From NCBI RefSeq assembly GCF_014287275.1, contig NZ_JACONZ010000005.1, positions 279,850-343,849 on the forward strand: a stretch of DNA of 64,000 bases. Reading direction: 5' to 3'. The stretch's first letter is position 1, and every line of letters starts with the position of its first letter. A program made the position numbers and the translations under genes. Positions 1-8,864 of this stretch are shown here, piece after piece. This DNA comes from Anaerofilum hominis. Its GTDB lineage: Bacteria > Bacillota > Clostridia > Oscillospirales > Ruminococcaceae. The notes beneath the pieces were generated by a model. It searched no databases. It was not told where the DNA came from and saw only the letters and a list, made by a program, of their open reading frames with translations.

Positions 1-1
1 C

Positions 2-739
2 GCGCAGCCGCTGTTTTTTCTGGACTATATCGCCTGCGGCAAAAACAGGCCGGAGAAGATCGCGGCCATCGTGTCGGGCGTGGCCGAGGGCTGTGTGCAG
101 GCGGGCGCGGCGCTGATTGGCGGCGAGACCGCCGAGATGCCCGGCTTTTATCCCGAGGACGAGTACGACCTGGCGGGCTTCACGGTGGGCCTGGTGGATC
201 GGGCCCGGCTGTTCGACAACAGCCGCATGCGCCAGGGCGACGCGATCATCGCGCTGCCCTCCAGCGGGGTGCACTCCAACGGCTTTTCGCTGGTGCGCCG
301 GGTTTTTGACCTGGAGCACGGCGCGGCGGAACGCCATGTCCCCGAACTGGGCCGCACGCTGGGCGAGGCGCTGCTGGAGCCGACCCGCATCTATGTGAAG
401 CCGGTGCTGGCGCTGGCGCGGCAGATAGAGGTGCTGGGCGCGAGCCACATCACCGGCGGCGGTTTTTATGAAAACATCCCCCGCTGCCTGCCGCAGGGGC
501 TCACCGCCCGCATCGAGAAGGCGGCGGTCAAAACGCCGCCGCTGTTCGGCCTCATCGCCCGCGAGGGCGGCATCCCGGAGCGGGATATGTTCAACACCTA
601 CAACATGGGCGTGGGCATGTGCCTGGTGGTGGCGGCCGCCGATGCGGACCGCGCGCTCGCGATCCTGCGCGAAAACGGCGAGGACGCCTATCTGCTGGGC
701 GAGCTGGCGGCCGGGGAAGGCGGGGTCGAGCTGTGGTAA
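2..739 (+). CDS. purM: Phosphoribosylformylglycinamidine cyclo-ligase (AIR synthase), 5' end outside window
   Basis: Fifth step of purine synthesis: ATP-dependent closure of FGAM to aminoimidazole ribonucleotide in the cytoplasm. The frame is open from base 2, so the N-terminus is missing. Visible family features are the FFLDYIACGK segment at the left edge, then the GGETAEMPGFY block, SSGVHSNGFSLVR, and HITGGGFYENIPR, all in PurM order. The stop (TAA, 737-739) overlaps the GTG start of the next gene, which indicates translational coupling in the purine operon. Confidence 0.95.
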   Translation, partial: AQPLFFLDYIACGKNRPEKIAAIVSGVAEGCVQAGAALIGGETAEMPGFYPEDEYDLAGFTVGLVDRARLFDNSRMRQGDAIIALPSSGVHSNGFSLVRRVFDLEHGAAERHVPELGRTLGEALLEPTRIYVKPVLALARQIEVLGASHITGGGFYENIPRCLPQGLTARIEKAAVKTPPLFGLIAREGGIPERDMFNTYNMGVGMCLVVAAADADRALAILRENGEDAYLLGELAAGEGGVELW

Positions 740-2190
740 GGGTGGCGGTACTGGTTTCCGGCGGCGGCACCAACCTGCAGGCGATCCTAAACGCCGCCGC
801 CGCGGGCGGCCTGCCCCACGCGCAGATCGCCCTGGTGGTCTCCAGCCGCCCGGGCGTGGCCGCGCTGGAGCGGGCGGCCAAAGCGGGCGTGCCCGCCCAG
901 GTGGTCTGCCGCAGGGAGTACCCGGACGGCGCGGCCTTTGACGCCGCATTGCTGCAGGTGCTGGCGGCGCACGAGATCCGGGTCGTGGTGCTGGCCGGGT
1001 TCCTCTCCATTTTGGGACCGGCGGTGATCGCGGCCTATCCGGGCCGGATATTGAACGTCCACCCCAGCCTGATCCCCAGCTTCTGCGGGGCGGGCATGTA
1101 CGGGCTGCGGGTCCACCGGGCCGCGCTGGACAAAGGGGTGAGGGTGACGGGCGCCACCGTGCACTTTGTCAACGAGGTGCCGGACGGCGGCGAGATCCTG
1201 CTGCAGAAAGCGGTGGAGGTGCTGCCCGGCGACACGCCGGAGACCCTGCAGCGCCGCGTGATGGAGCAGGCCGAATGGCAGCTGCTGCCCCGCGCCGTAG
1301 AGCTGGTCTGCGCCCGCGAGGCGGGCGAAGAGGCGGCTGCCCCGCCCACCTGCCCCTGCCGCGGCGCGGCGGGGGCGCACAGCCGGACATCAACTGAAAC
1401 AGAAAAGGAGCCGAAAGTTATGGCCACACAGGACATCGCAGCGCTGCTGCGCGAGAACAGCTACCCCGGCCGGGGCATCATCCTTGGCCGCAGCGAGGAC
1501 GGCAGAAACGCCGTCGCCGCCTATTTCATCATGGGCCGCAGCGCCAACAGCCGCAACCGCGTCTTTACCGAGCGGGACGGCGGCGTCATCACCGAGGCGG
1601 CTAACGAGAGCAAGATGGTGGACCCGACCCTGATCATCTACGCGCCGGTGCGGGTGCTGGGCGACCAGATCACCATCGTCACCAACGGCGACCAGACCGA
1701 TACCATCTATGACTGCATGGAAAACGGCGAGAGCTTTTCCAAAGCGCTGCGCAAGCGCTCGTTTGAGCCCGACGCCCCAAACTATACCCCGCGGGTGAGC
1801 AGCTACCTGAAAGTCACCGGCGGCCGCATGCGCTACCGGATGGGCATCATCAAAAGCGACGGCGGCGATCCCGAGTCGGTGGAGCGGTTCTTTTACGAAT
1901 ACCCCAAGCCCCTGCCCGGCGAGGGACGCTTTCTGCACACCTACGACGGCGACGGCGACCCCATCCCCAGCTTTACCGGCGAGCCGCGGCGCATCGCCAT
2001 CCGGGGGGATATCGACTCGTTCACCCGGACGCTGTGGGAAAATCTCAACGAGGCCAACAAGGTCAGCCTCTTTGTGCGCTATATCCCGCTGGGCGACGGG
2101 CGCCCCGAGACCCGCATCGTCAACAAGTACAAAAAAGTGGACGCGGCCCCGGCCGCCAAAGAGCCGTTCCATCCCGGCATGATCAAATAA
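733..2190 (+). CDS. purN: GAR formyltransferase (PurN) in-frame with PurO-type IMP cyclohydrolase
   Basis: One uninterrupted 485-codon frame holds two enzymes. Residues 1-205 are PurN (10-formyl-THF-dependent GAR transformylase): GGGTNLQ near the N-terminus, catalytic NVHPSLIP with Asn and His, and the VPDGG Asp. Residues from about 230 form a PurO-type IMP cyclohydrolase (starts MATQDIAALL, then SYPGRGIILG). The roughly 25-residue linker is low-complexity and Cys/Pro/Ala-rich. GTG 733 is chosen because it overlaps the purM stop; GTG 742 is an alternative. A second ribosome-binding site precedes an internal ATG at 1420, so separate IMP cyclohydrolase may also be made. Fusion versus loss of one base near the purN end cannot be settled from the sequence. 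Confidence 0.85.
   Translation: MVRVAVLVSGGGTNLQAILNAAAAGGLPHAQIALVVSSRPGVAALERAAKAGVPAQVVCRREYPDGAAFDAALLQVLAAHEIRVVVLAGFLSILGPAVIAAYPGRILNVHPSLIPSFCGAGMYGLRVHRAALDKGVRVTGATVHFVNEVPDGGEILLQKAVEVLPGDTPETLQRRVMEQAEWQLLPRAVELVCAREAGEEAAAPPTCPCRGAAGAHSRTSTETEKEPKVMATQDIAALLRENSYPGRGIILGRSEDGRNAVAAYFIMGRSANSRNRVFTERDGGVITEAANESKMVDPTLIIYAPVRVLGDQITIVTNGDQTDTIYDCMENGESFSKALRKRSFEPDAPNYTPRVSSYLKVTGGRMRYRMGIIKSDGGDPESVERFFYEYPKPLPGEGRFLHTYDGDGDPIPSFTGEPRRIAIRGDIDSFTRTLWENLNEANKVSLFVRYIPLGDGRPETRIVNKYKKVDAAPAAKEPFHPGMIK
1404..1422 (+). promoter_or_regulatory. Internal ribosome-binding site and start codon for IMP cyclohydrolase
   Basis: AAAGGAG (about 1404-1410) lies 9 bases before ATG 1420, inside and in phase with the purN frame. 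The product from here would be 256 residues, the normal size for a stand-alone PurO-type IMP cyclohydrolase. A TGA at 1395-1397 lies in another frame and is where purN would end if one more base were present upstream. Confidence 0.6.
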
Positions 2191-2284
2191 AACTTTTTCC
2201 CGCGCGCCGCTGCGGCGCGGCGAAAGCGCGCGTCCCGGCACGGGGCGCAAAAAACAGGAACAAACCGAAAGGACGCGTTTTGCA

Positions 2285-3457
2285 ATGAAAGAGCTGGAAC
2301 TCAAATACGGCTGCAACCCCAACCAGAAACCCGCAAAGCTGCTGGTGCGCGAGGGGGAGCTGCCGCTGGAAGTGCTGAACGGCAAGCCCGGATACATCAA
2401 CTTTATGGACGCGCTCAACTCCTGGCAGCTGGTGCGGGAGCTGAAAAAGGCCGCCGGCCTGCCGGCCGCGGCCAGCTTCAAGCATGTCAGCCCGGCGGGC
2501 GCCGCCCTGGGGCTTCCGCTGTCCGACACCCTGAAAAAGATCTATTTCGTCGAGGGAATGGAGCTTTCGCCCCTGTCCTGCGCGTATGCCCGGGCCCGCG
2601 GCGCGGACCGCATGTCCAGTTTCGGCGACTGGATCGCCCTGTCGGATGAATGCGACGCGGCCACGGCCCGCATCATCAAGCGGGAGGTGTCGGACGGCGT
2701 CATCGCGCCGGGCTACTCCGCCGAGGCGCTGGAGATCCTGAAGAGCAAGAAAAAAGGCAATTACAACGTCGTGCGCATCGACCCGGACTATCAGCCGGCA
2801 GCCCTGGAGCACAAGGACGTGTTCGGCATCACGTTTGAGCAGGGGCGCAACGGCCTGGAGGTCACCGAGGCCCTGCTGGAAAACGTGGTCACGGCGAACA
2901 AGACCCTCACCGCGGCGCAGAAGCGGGATCTGATGCTGGCGCTCATCACCCTGAAATACACCCAGTCCAACTCGGTCTGCTATGCAAAGGACGGGCAGGC
3001 CATCGGGGTGGGGGCCGGCCAGCAGAGCCGCATCCACTGCACCCGGCTGGCGGGCAACAAGGCGGATATCTGGCATCTGCGCCAGCACCCCAAGGTGCTT
3101 GGCCTGCAGTTCAAAGAGGGCATCGGCCGCGCCGACCGGGACAACGCCATCGACGTGTATATCAGCGAGGACTGGGAGGATGTGCTGGGAGACGGCGTCT
3201 GGCAGAACACCTTTGCCGTGCGCCCCGAGCCGCTGACGGCGGCGGAAAAAAAGAGTTATCTGGCCGGCGTAAAGGGCGTGGTGCTGGGCAGCGACGCGTT
3301 TTTCCCGTTTGGGGACAACATCGAGCGCGCCCACCGCAGCGGCGTGGAGGCCATCGTCGAGCCGGGCGGCTCGATCCGGGACGACCAGGTCATTGAGACC
3401 TGCGACAAGTACGGCATCGCCATGGCGTTCTGCGGCATCCGGCTGTTCCACCACTGA
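2285..3457 (+). CDS. purH: Stand-alone AICAR formyltransferase (C-terminal half of PurH)
   Basis: Transfers formyl from 10-formyl-THF to AICAR to give FAICAR, the step before IMP cyclohydrolase. The 390-residue protein matches only the transformylase half of bifunctional PurH; the cyclohydrolase is supplied by the preceding PurO-type domain. Visible motifs are the Lys-His pair in FKHVSPAGAA (about residue 63), SNSVCYAKDGQAIGVGAGQQSR, which corresponds to the substrate-binding loop, and a C-terminal GGSIRDDQVI. Start is the ATG at 2285. It sits between the IMP cyclohydrolase and purD genes on the same strand. The symbol purH is used for function; length is about 130 residues short of full PurH by design, not truncation. 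Confidence 0.92.
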   Translation: MKELELKYGCNPNQKPAKLLVREGELPLEVLNGKPGYINFMDALNSWQLVRELKKAAGLPAAASFKHVSPAGAALGLPLSDTLKKIYFVEGMELSPLSCAYARARGADRMSSFGDWIALSDECDAATARIIKREVSDGVIAPGYSAEALEILKSKKKGNYNVVRIDPDYQPAALEHKDVFGITFEQGRNGLEVTEALLENVVTANKTLTAAQKRDLMLALITLKYTQSNSVCYAKDGQAIGVGAGQQSRIHCTRLAGNKADIWHLRQHPKVLGLQFKEGIGRADRDNAIDVYISEDWEDVLGDGVWQNTFAVRPEPLTAAEKKSYLAGVKGVVLGSDAFFPFGDNIERAHRSGVEAIVEPGGSIRDDQVIETCDKYGIAMAFCGIRLFHH

Positions 3458-3546
3458 TCCGAAGCGGAACGGGAGAAAAGCTCACGACCGGCCCGGGCGG
3501 CCGCGCTTTGGGCTTTTCTTGTTGTTATGAGAGGGAGGAAGCGGCA

Positions 3547-4833
3547 ATGAAAGTAGCAGTGATCGGCGGCGGCGGGCGGGAGCACGCCATCATCCGCAAA
3601 CTGAAAGAGAACCCCGGCATCAGCGCGCTTTACGCGCTGCCCGGCAACGGGGGCATCGGGTACGACGCCGTCTGCGTCGACATCCGGGCCACCGACCTGG
3701 ACGGCATCGTCGCCTTTGCCGTGCGGGAAAAGCTGGATTTTGTGGTGGTGGCGCCGGACGACCCGCTGGCCCTGGGTCTGGTGGACCGTCTGGAGGCCGC
3801 CGGTATCCCGGCCTTTGGCCCCACGGCCCGGGCGGCCCAGATCGAGAGCAGCAAGGTGTTCAGCAAGGAGCTGATGAAAAAGTACGGCATCCCCACCGCG
3901 CGCTATGAGGTCTTTGCCGACCCCGCCGCCGCGCGGGCGTATCTCGAGGGCAACGACCGCTGGCCCATCGTGCTGAAAGCGGACGGCCTGGCGCTGGGCA
4001 AGGGCGTGCTCATCTGCAAAGACCGGGCCGCCGCGCTGGACGGGGTGCGCGCCATCATGGAGGACCGGGCCTTTGGGGCCGCGGGCAGCCGCATGGTGGT
4101 GGAGGAGTTCCTCACCGGGCCGGAGGTCAGCGTGCTGGCTTTCACCGACGGCAAGGCCATGGTGCCCATGGTCAGCAGCATGGATCACAAGCGGGCGCTG
4201 GACGGCGACGAGGGGCTGAACACCGGCGGCATGGGCACGGTGGCGCCGAACCCCTATTACACCCCGGCGGTGGCCGCGCAGTGCATGGAAAAGATCTTTC
4301 TGCCCACCATGGCTGCCATGAACGCAGAGGGCCGCACGTTCAAAGGCTGCCTTTATTTCGGGCTCATGATCACACCCGAGGGGCCCAAGGTGATCGAGTA
4401 CAACTGCCGTTTCGGCGACCCGGAGACCCAGGTGGTGCTGCCGCTGCTGGAGAGCGACCTGTTCACTGTCCTGCGGGCCGTGAGCGAGGGGCGGCTGTCT
4501 GAAACGCCGGTGCGGTTCCGGGACGGGGCGGCGGCCTGCGTGGTGCTGGCATCGGGCGGCTATCCGCAGAAATATGCCTCCGGGCTGCCCATCGAGGGCC
4601 TGACCGGGGGCCAGCTGCCCGGCGCGGAGGAGGTCACGGTCTACCATGCGGGCACCCGCAGCGGGGACGGCGGCCTGGTCACGGCCGGGGGCCGGGTGCT
4701 GGGGGTCACCGCGACGGCGGCCGACCTGCCGGCGGCTTTGGAACGGGCTTATACCGCGGCGGAGAAGATCCGCTTTGAGGGCATGCATTACCGCAGGGAT
4801 ATCGGCAGACGGGCGCTGGAAGCGCGCGGATAA
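3547..4833 (+). CDS. purD: Phosphoribosylamine-glycine ligase (GAR synthetase)
   Basis: ATP-grasp enzyme joining glycine to phosphoribosylamine, the second step of purine synthesis. 428 residues, full length. The N-terminus shows the PurD nucleotide motif VIGGGGREHA, the middle shows LKADGLALGKGV (ATP-grasp), and EYNCRFGDPETQ is the metal/ATP loop. The ATG at 3547 follows a strong GAGGGAGGAAG site, which decides it over upstream in-frame starts. The 28-base gap to purL implies co-transcription. Confidence 0.96.
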   Translation: MKVAVIGGGGREHAIIRKLKENPGISALYALPGNGGIGYDAVCVDIRATDLDGIVAFAVREKLDFVVVAPDDPLALGLVDRLEAAGIPAFGPTARAAQIESSKVFSKELMKKYGIPTARYEVFADPAAARAYLEGNDRWPIVLKADGLALGKGVLICKDRAAALDGVRAIMEDRAFGAAGSRMVVEEFLTGPEVSVLAFTDGKAMVPMVSSMDHKRALDGDEGLNTGGMGTVAPNPYYTPAVAAQCMEKIFLPTMAAMNAEGRTFKGCLYFGLMITPEGPKVIEYNCRFGDPETQVVLPLLESDLFTVLRAVSEGRLSETPVRFRDGAAACVVLASGGYPQKYASGLPIEGLTGGQLPGAEEVTVYHAGTRSGDGGLVTAGGRVLGVTATAADLPAALERAYTAAEKIRFEGMHYRRDIGRRALEARG

Positions 4834-4861
4834 CGAGTAAAGGGATAAAGGAGCACAGCGC

Positions 4862-7800
4862 ATGGTTTATCGCATTTATGTGGAAAAACGACCCGGCTTT
4901 GACGTGGAAGCGCAGGGCCTGCTGGAGGAGCTGCGCAGCCTGCTGGGCATCCGCGGGCTCGAGGGATTGCGGCTGCTGAACCGCTACGACGTGGAGGGCA
5001 TCTCCGACGAGCTGTTCCGCCAGTGCGTGGGAACGGTATTCAGCGAGCCCCAGCTGGACCTGACCTATGACGAACTGCCCGCGCCGCAGGGGGAGGGCGC
5101 GGTCTTTGCGGTGGAATATCTGCCCGGTCAATTTGACCAGCGCGCGGATTCAGCCTCCGAATGCATCCAGCTGATCAGCTGTTCCGAGCGGCCTCTGGTC
5201 CGCTCCGCAAAGGTGTATCTGCTCTCGGGCCGGCTCTCGGCGCAGGAGCTGGCCGCCGTCAAAAAATACGTCGTCAACCCGGTGGAGGCGCGCGAGGCGT
5301 CGCTGGAGGCCCGGCAGACGCTGGCCGCCGCTTATCCCCAGCCGGGGCGGGTGGAGACGCTGAACGGCTTCAACGGGCTGGACAAAGCGGGGCTGGCCGC
5401 CTTTGTGCAGCGGTACGGGCTGGCCATGGACGAGGACGACGCCGCTTTCTGCCAGCAGTACTTCCGCTCTGAGCAGCGCGAGCCCACCATCACCGAGATC
5501 CGCATGATCGACACCTACTGGAGCGACCACTGCCGCCACACCACCTTCGGCACCGTGCTGGACGGGGTGGAGATCGGGGACGAGCGGACGCAGGCGGCCT
5601 GGCAGCGGTATCTGGCCCTGCGCAAAAAGCTAGGCCGGGAAGATAAACCCATCACCCTGATGGACCTTGCCACCGTCTGCGCCAGGGCCCTCAAAGCGGA
5701 GGGAAAGCTGCCGGATCTGGACGAGAGCGAGGAGATCAACGCCTGCACCGTCAAGGTGCGCATCCGCGCGGACGGAGAAGAACAGGACTGGCTGCTGCTG
5801 TTCAAAAACGAGACCCACAACCACCCCACCGAGATCGAGCCGTTCGGCGGCGCGGCCACCTGCATCGGCGGCGCCATCCGCGACCCGCTGTCCGGCCGCA
5901 GCTACGTCTATCAGGCCATGCGGGTCACCGGTGCGGCCGACCCGCTGGCGCCGGTGAGCGCGACGCTGGAGGGCAAGCTGCCTCAGCGCAAGCTGGTCAC
6001 CACCGCGGCGGCGGGCTATTCCAGCTACGGCAACCAGATCGGGCTGGCCACCGGGCAGGTGGACGAGCTGTACGACCCGGGCTATGCCGCCAAGCGGATG
6101 GAGATCGGCGCCGTGGTGGGTGCGGCCCCGGCGGAAAACGTGCGCAGGGAGACCCCTGTCCCGGGCGACGTGGTGGTGCTGCTGGGCGGGCGCACCGGCC
6201 GCGACGGCTGCGGCGGGGCGACCGGCTCCTCCAAGGCCCACAAGCTGGAGAGCCTGGAGACCTGCGGCGCCGAGGTGCAGAAAGGCAACGCGCCCATCGA
6301 GCGCAAGCTGCAGCGGCTGTTCCGCGACGGCGGGGTCACCCGCCTGATCAAGCGCTGCAACGACTTTGGCGCCGGCGGCGTGTCGGTGGCCATCGGCGAG
6401 CTGGCCGACGGGCTGGACATTGACCTGGACAAGGTGCCCAAGAAATACGACGGGCTGGACGGCACCGAGCTGGCCATCAGCGAAAGCCAGGAGCGGATGG
6501 CCGTGGTGCTGGCTCCCGCGGATGTGAAAGCCTTTATCCGCGCCGCCAATGAGGAGAATCTGGAGGCCACGGCCGTGGCCACCGTCACCGAGAGCCCGCG
6601 GCTGGTGATGCGCTGGCAGGGCGAGACCATCGTGGACGTGAGCCGCGCATTTTTGAATTCCAACGGCGCGGAAAAGCATGCCAGCGCGAAGGTGGGCCCC
6701 CAGCAGCTGCGCCAGCCGCTGCCGCAGGGCGGCAGCTTCGGCGAAAAGCTGGAAGCTCTGGTGGGGGATCTGAACGTCTGCAGCAAAAAGGGCCTCTCGG
6801 AGCGGTTTGACTCCACCATCGGCGCGGCCACGGTGCTGATGCCTTTCGGCGGCCGTTACCAGCTGACCCCCGCCCAGGCGATGGCGGCCAAACTGCCGGT
6901 GCTGTCGGGCGACACCGACGCCTGCAGCGGCATGGCCTGGGGCTTCAACCCGGCGGTAAGCAAGCAGAGCCAGTATCACGGGGCTTATCTGGCGGTGGTG
7001 GAGAGCGTCTCTAAGCTGGTGGCCTCCGGCTTTAGCCATGAAAAGGCGTATCTCACCTTTCAGGAATATTTTGAGCGGTTGAGCGCCGACCCCGCCCGCT
7101 GGGGCAAGCCTCTGGCCAGCCTGCTGGGCGCACTGGACGCCCAGATGGACCTGGGCATCGCCTCCATCGGCGGCAAGGACAGCATGTCCGGCAGCTTTGA
7201 AGACCTGGACGTGCCCCCCACCCTGGTCTCCTTTGCGGTGGCGATGGGGCAGGCCCACGGCGTGACCTCGCCGGAGTTCAAGCTGCCCGGCAGCAAAGTG
7301 GTATATCTTGCCCCAAAGACGATAGACGGGTTTCTGCCGGACCCGGACAGCCTGAAAGCGGTCTGGGCCGCGGTGGAGGAGCTGATCGCCGCCGAGGAGG
7401 TGCTGTCGGCATGGACGCCGGGCTGCGGCGGCATCGCGGAGGGCCTGTTCAAGATGTGCCTTGGCAACCGCGTGGGCTTTAAGCTGGACGGGTCGGTGGA
7501 CCCGCAGGCCCTGTTTGGCTGGGGTTACGGCGGCTTTATTCTGGAACTGGCGGAGGAGCTGGACGTCGGCCTGCCGCTGGGCGAGACCACCGGCAGCTAT
7601 CTCTTTGAGGCGGCGGGCGAAAAACTTCCGATGGAGCGGCTGCAGGCAGTGTGGGAAAACAAGCTGGAGCCGGTGCTGCCCTACCACACCCCCGCGCAGG
7701 AGGCGGCCGTGGAAAAGGTCGTTTTCAAAGCTGAGCCGGGACAGCGGCAGGCCCCCAAATTCGGCTGCGTGCGGCCCAAGGTGCTGATCCCGGTCTTTCC

Positions 7801-8572
7801 GGGGACCAACTGCGAATACGACACGGCGCGGGCGGTGAAAAACGCCGGCGGCGAGCCGCAGATCCTGGTGGTCAACAACCTCTCGCCGGCGCGGGTGGCC
7901 GAGAGCGCGGATGCGCTGCGCCGCGCCATCGACGGCAGCCAGATCATCGTGCTGCCGGGCGGCTTCTCCGGCGGCGACGAGCCGGACGGCAGCGGCAAGT
8001 TCATCACGGCGTTCTTCCGCAACCCGGCCATCACCGACGCGGTGCACCGGCTGCTGGAGCAGCGGGACGGCCTGATGCTGGGCATCTGCAACGGTTTCCA
8101 GGCGCTGATCAAGCTGGGGCTGGTCCCCTTTGGCAGGATCCTGGACACCGACGCCTCCTGCCCCACCCTCACCTACAACACCATCGGCCGCCACCAGAGC
8201 ATGCTGGTGCGCACCCGCATCGCCTCCAACAAGTCCCCCTGGCTGCTGCACTGCCAGCCGGACGAGGTCTACACCGTGGCGGTCAGCCACGGCGAGGGCC
8301 GCTTTGTGGCGGATGAGGCAACGCTGGCGCGGCTGGCGGAAAACGGCCAGATCGCCACCCAGTATGTAGATCTGGCGGGCATGCCCACCATGGACCTGCG
8401 CTGCAACCCCAATGGCAGCGCGCTGGCGGTGGAGGGCATCACCAGCCCGGACGGCCGGGTCTTCGGCAAGATGGGGCACTCGGAGCGCAGCGGCGAAAAC
8501 CTGTACCGCAACGTACCGGGCAACAAATTCCAGCCCATTTTTCAGGGCGGGATGGACTATTACAAACTGTAA
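4862..8572 (+). CDS. purL: Phosphoribosylformylglycinamidine synthase, single-chain type
   Basis: Converts FGAR plus glutamine to FGAM. At 1236 residues this is the large form with the synthetase and glutaminase domains in one chain, so separate purS and purQ are not needed. Synthetase motifs include SDHCRHTTFG, NETHNHPTEIEPFGGAATC and GGKDSMSGSF. The C-terminal class I glutamine amidotransferase begins near VLIPVFPGTNCEYD, with nucleophile Cys in GICNGFQALIK (about residue 1076) and the GEGRF/His region after it. The AAAGGAG site at about 4848-4854 supports ATG 4862. Next gene is purB after a 292-base GC-rich gap with no gene. Confidence 0.97.
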   Translation: MVYRIYVEKRPGFDVEAQGLLEELRSLLGIRGLEGLRLLNRYDVEGISDELFRQCVGTVFSEPQLDLTYDELPAPQGEGAVFAVEYLPGQFDQRADSASECIQLISCSERPLVRSAKVYLLSGRLSAQELAAVKKYVVNPVEAREASLEARQTLAAAYPQPGRVETLNGFNGLDKAGLAAFVQRYGLAMDEDDAAFCQQYFRSEQREPTITEIRMIDTYWSDHCRHTTFGTVLDGVEIGDERTQAAWQRYLALRKKLGREDKPITLMDLATVCARALKAEGKLPDLDESEEINACTVKVRIRADGEEQDWLLLFKNETHNHPTEIEPFGGAATCIGGAIRDPLSGRSYVYQAMRVTGAADPLAPVSATLEGKLPQRKLVTTAAAGYSSYGNQIGLATGQVDELYDPGYAAKRMEIGAVVGAAPAENVRRETPVPGDVVVLLGGRTGRDGCGGATGSSKAHKLESLETCGAEVQKGNAPIERKLQRLFRDGGVTRLIKRCNDFGAGGVSVAIGELADGLDIDLDKVPKKYDGLDGTELAISESQERMAVVLAPADVKAFIRAANEENLEATAVATVTESPRLVMRWQGETIVDVSRAFLNSNGAEKHASAKVGPQQLRQPLPQGGSFGEKLEALVGDLNVCSKKGLSERFDSTIGAATVLMPFGGRYQLTPAQAMAAKLPVLSGDTDACSGMAWGFNPAVSKQSQYHGAYLAVVESVSKLVASGFSHEKAYLTFQEYFERLSADPARWGKPLASLLGALDAQMDLGIASIGGKDSMSGSFEDLDVPPTLVSFAVAMGQAHGVTSPEFKLPGSKVVYLAPKTIDGFLPDPDSLKAVWAAVEELIAAEEVLSAWTPGCGGIAEGLFKMCLGNRVGFKLDGSVDPQALFGWGYGGFILELAEELDVGLPLGETTGSYLFEAAGEKLPMERLQAVWENKLEPVLPYHTPAQEAAVEKVVFKAEPGQRQAPKFGCVRPKVLIPVFPGTNCEYDTARAVKNAGGEPQILVVNNLSPARVAESADALRRAIDGSQIIVLPGGFSGGDEPDGSGKFITAFFRNPAITDAVHRLLEQRDGLMLGICNGFQALIKLGLVPFGRILDTDASCPTLTYNTIGRHQSMLVRTRIASNKSPWLLHCQPDEVYTVAVSHGEGRFVADEATLARLAENGQIATQYVDLAGMPTMDLRCNPNGSALAVEGITSPDGRVFGKMGHSERSGENLYRNVPGNKFQPIFQGGMDYYKL

Positions 8573-8864
8573 AAGTACGGGGGGAGGACCGAAACGGCGC
8601 GCGCCGGAACAGCGGCGTGCCGGGCGGCGCGGAAAAGAGGCGTTCTGCCGGACCGATGTCCCGCTTTTGCCGCCCGGACCCTCTCTGCCCGCCGCGCAGG
8701 CCGCCGGCAGGGCCGCAGCGCCCCTTTCGCCGCGGCGGTGAGCGCGCGGCAGCCGGTGCGGCAAAGGCCCGCAAAGCGGGCGGCGCGGTCCGCCGGCCGC
8801 AGGGCAGGCGCCGAAATTTTTGGCTTTTCCCCTTTCAACGTTACTCAAAAACCGGAGGTTTTTT

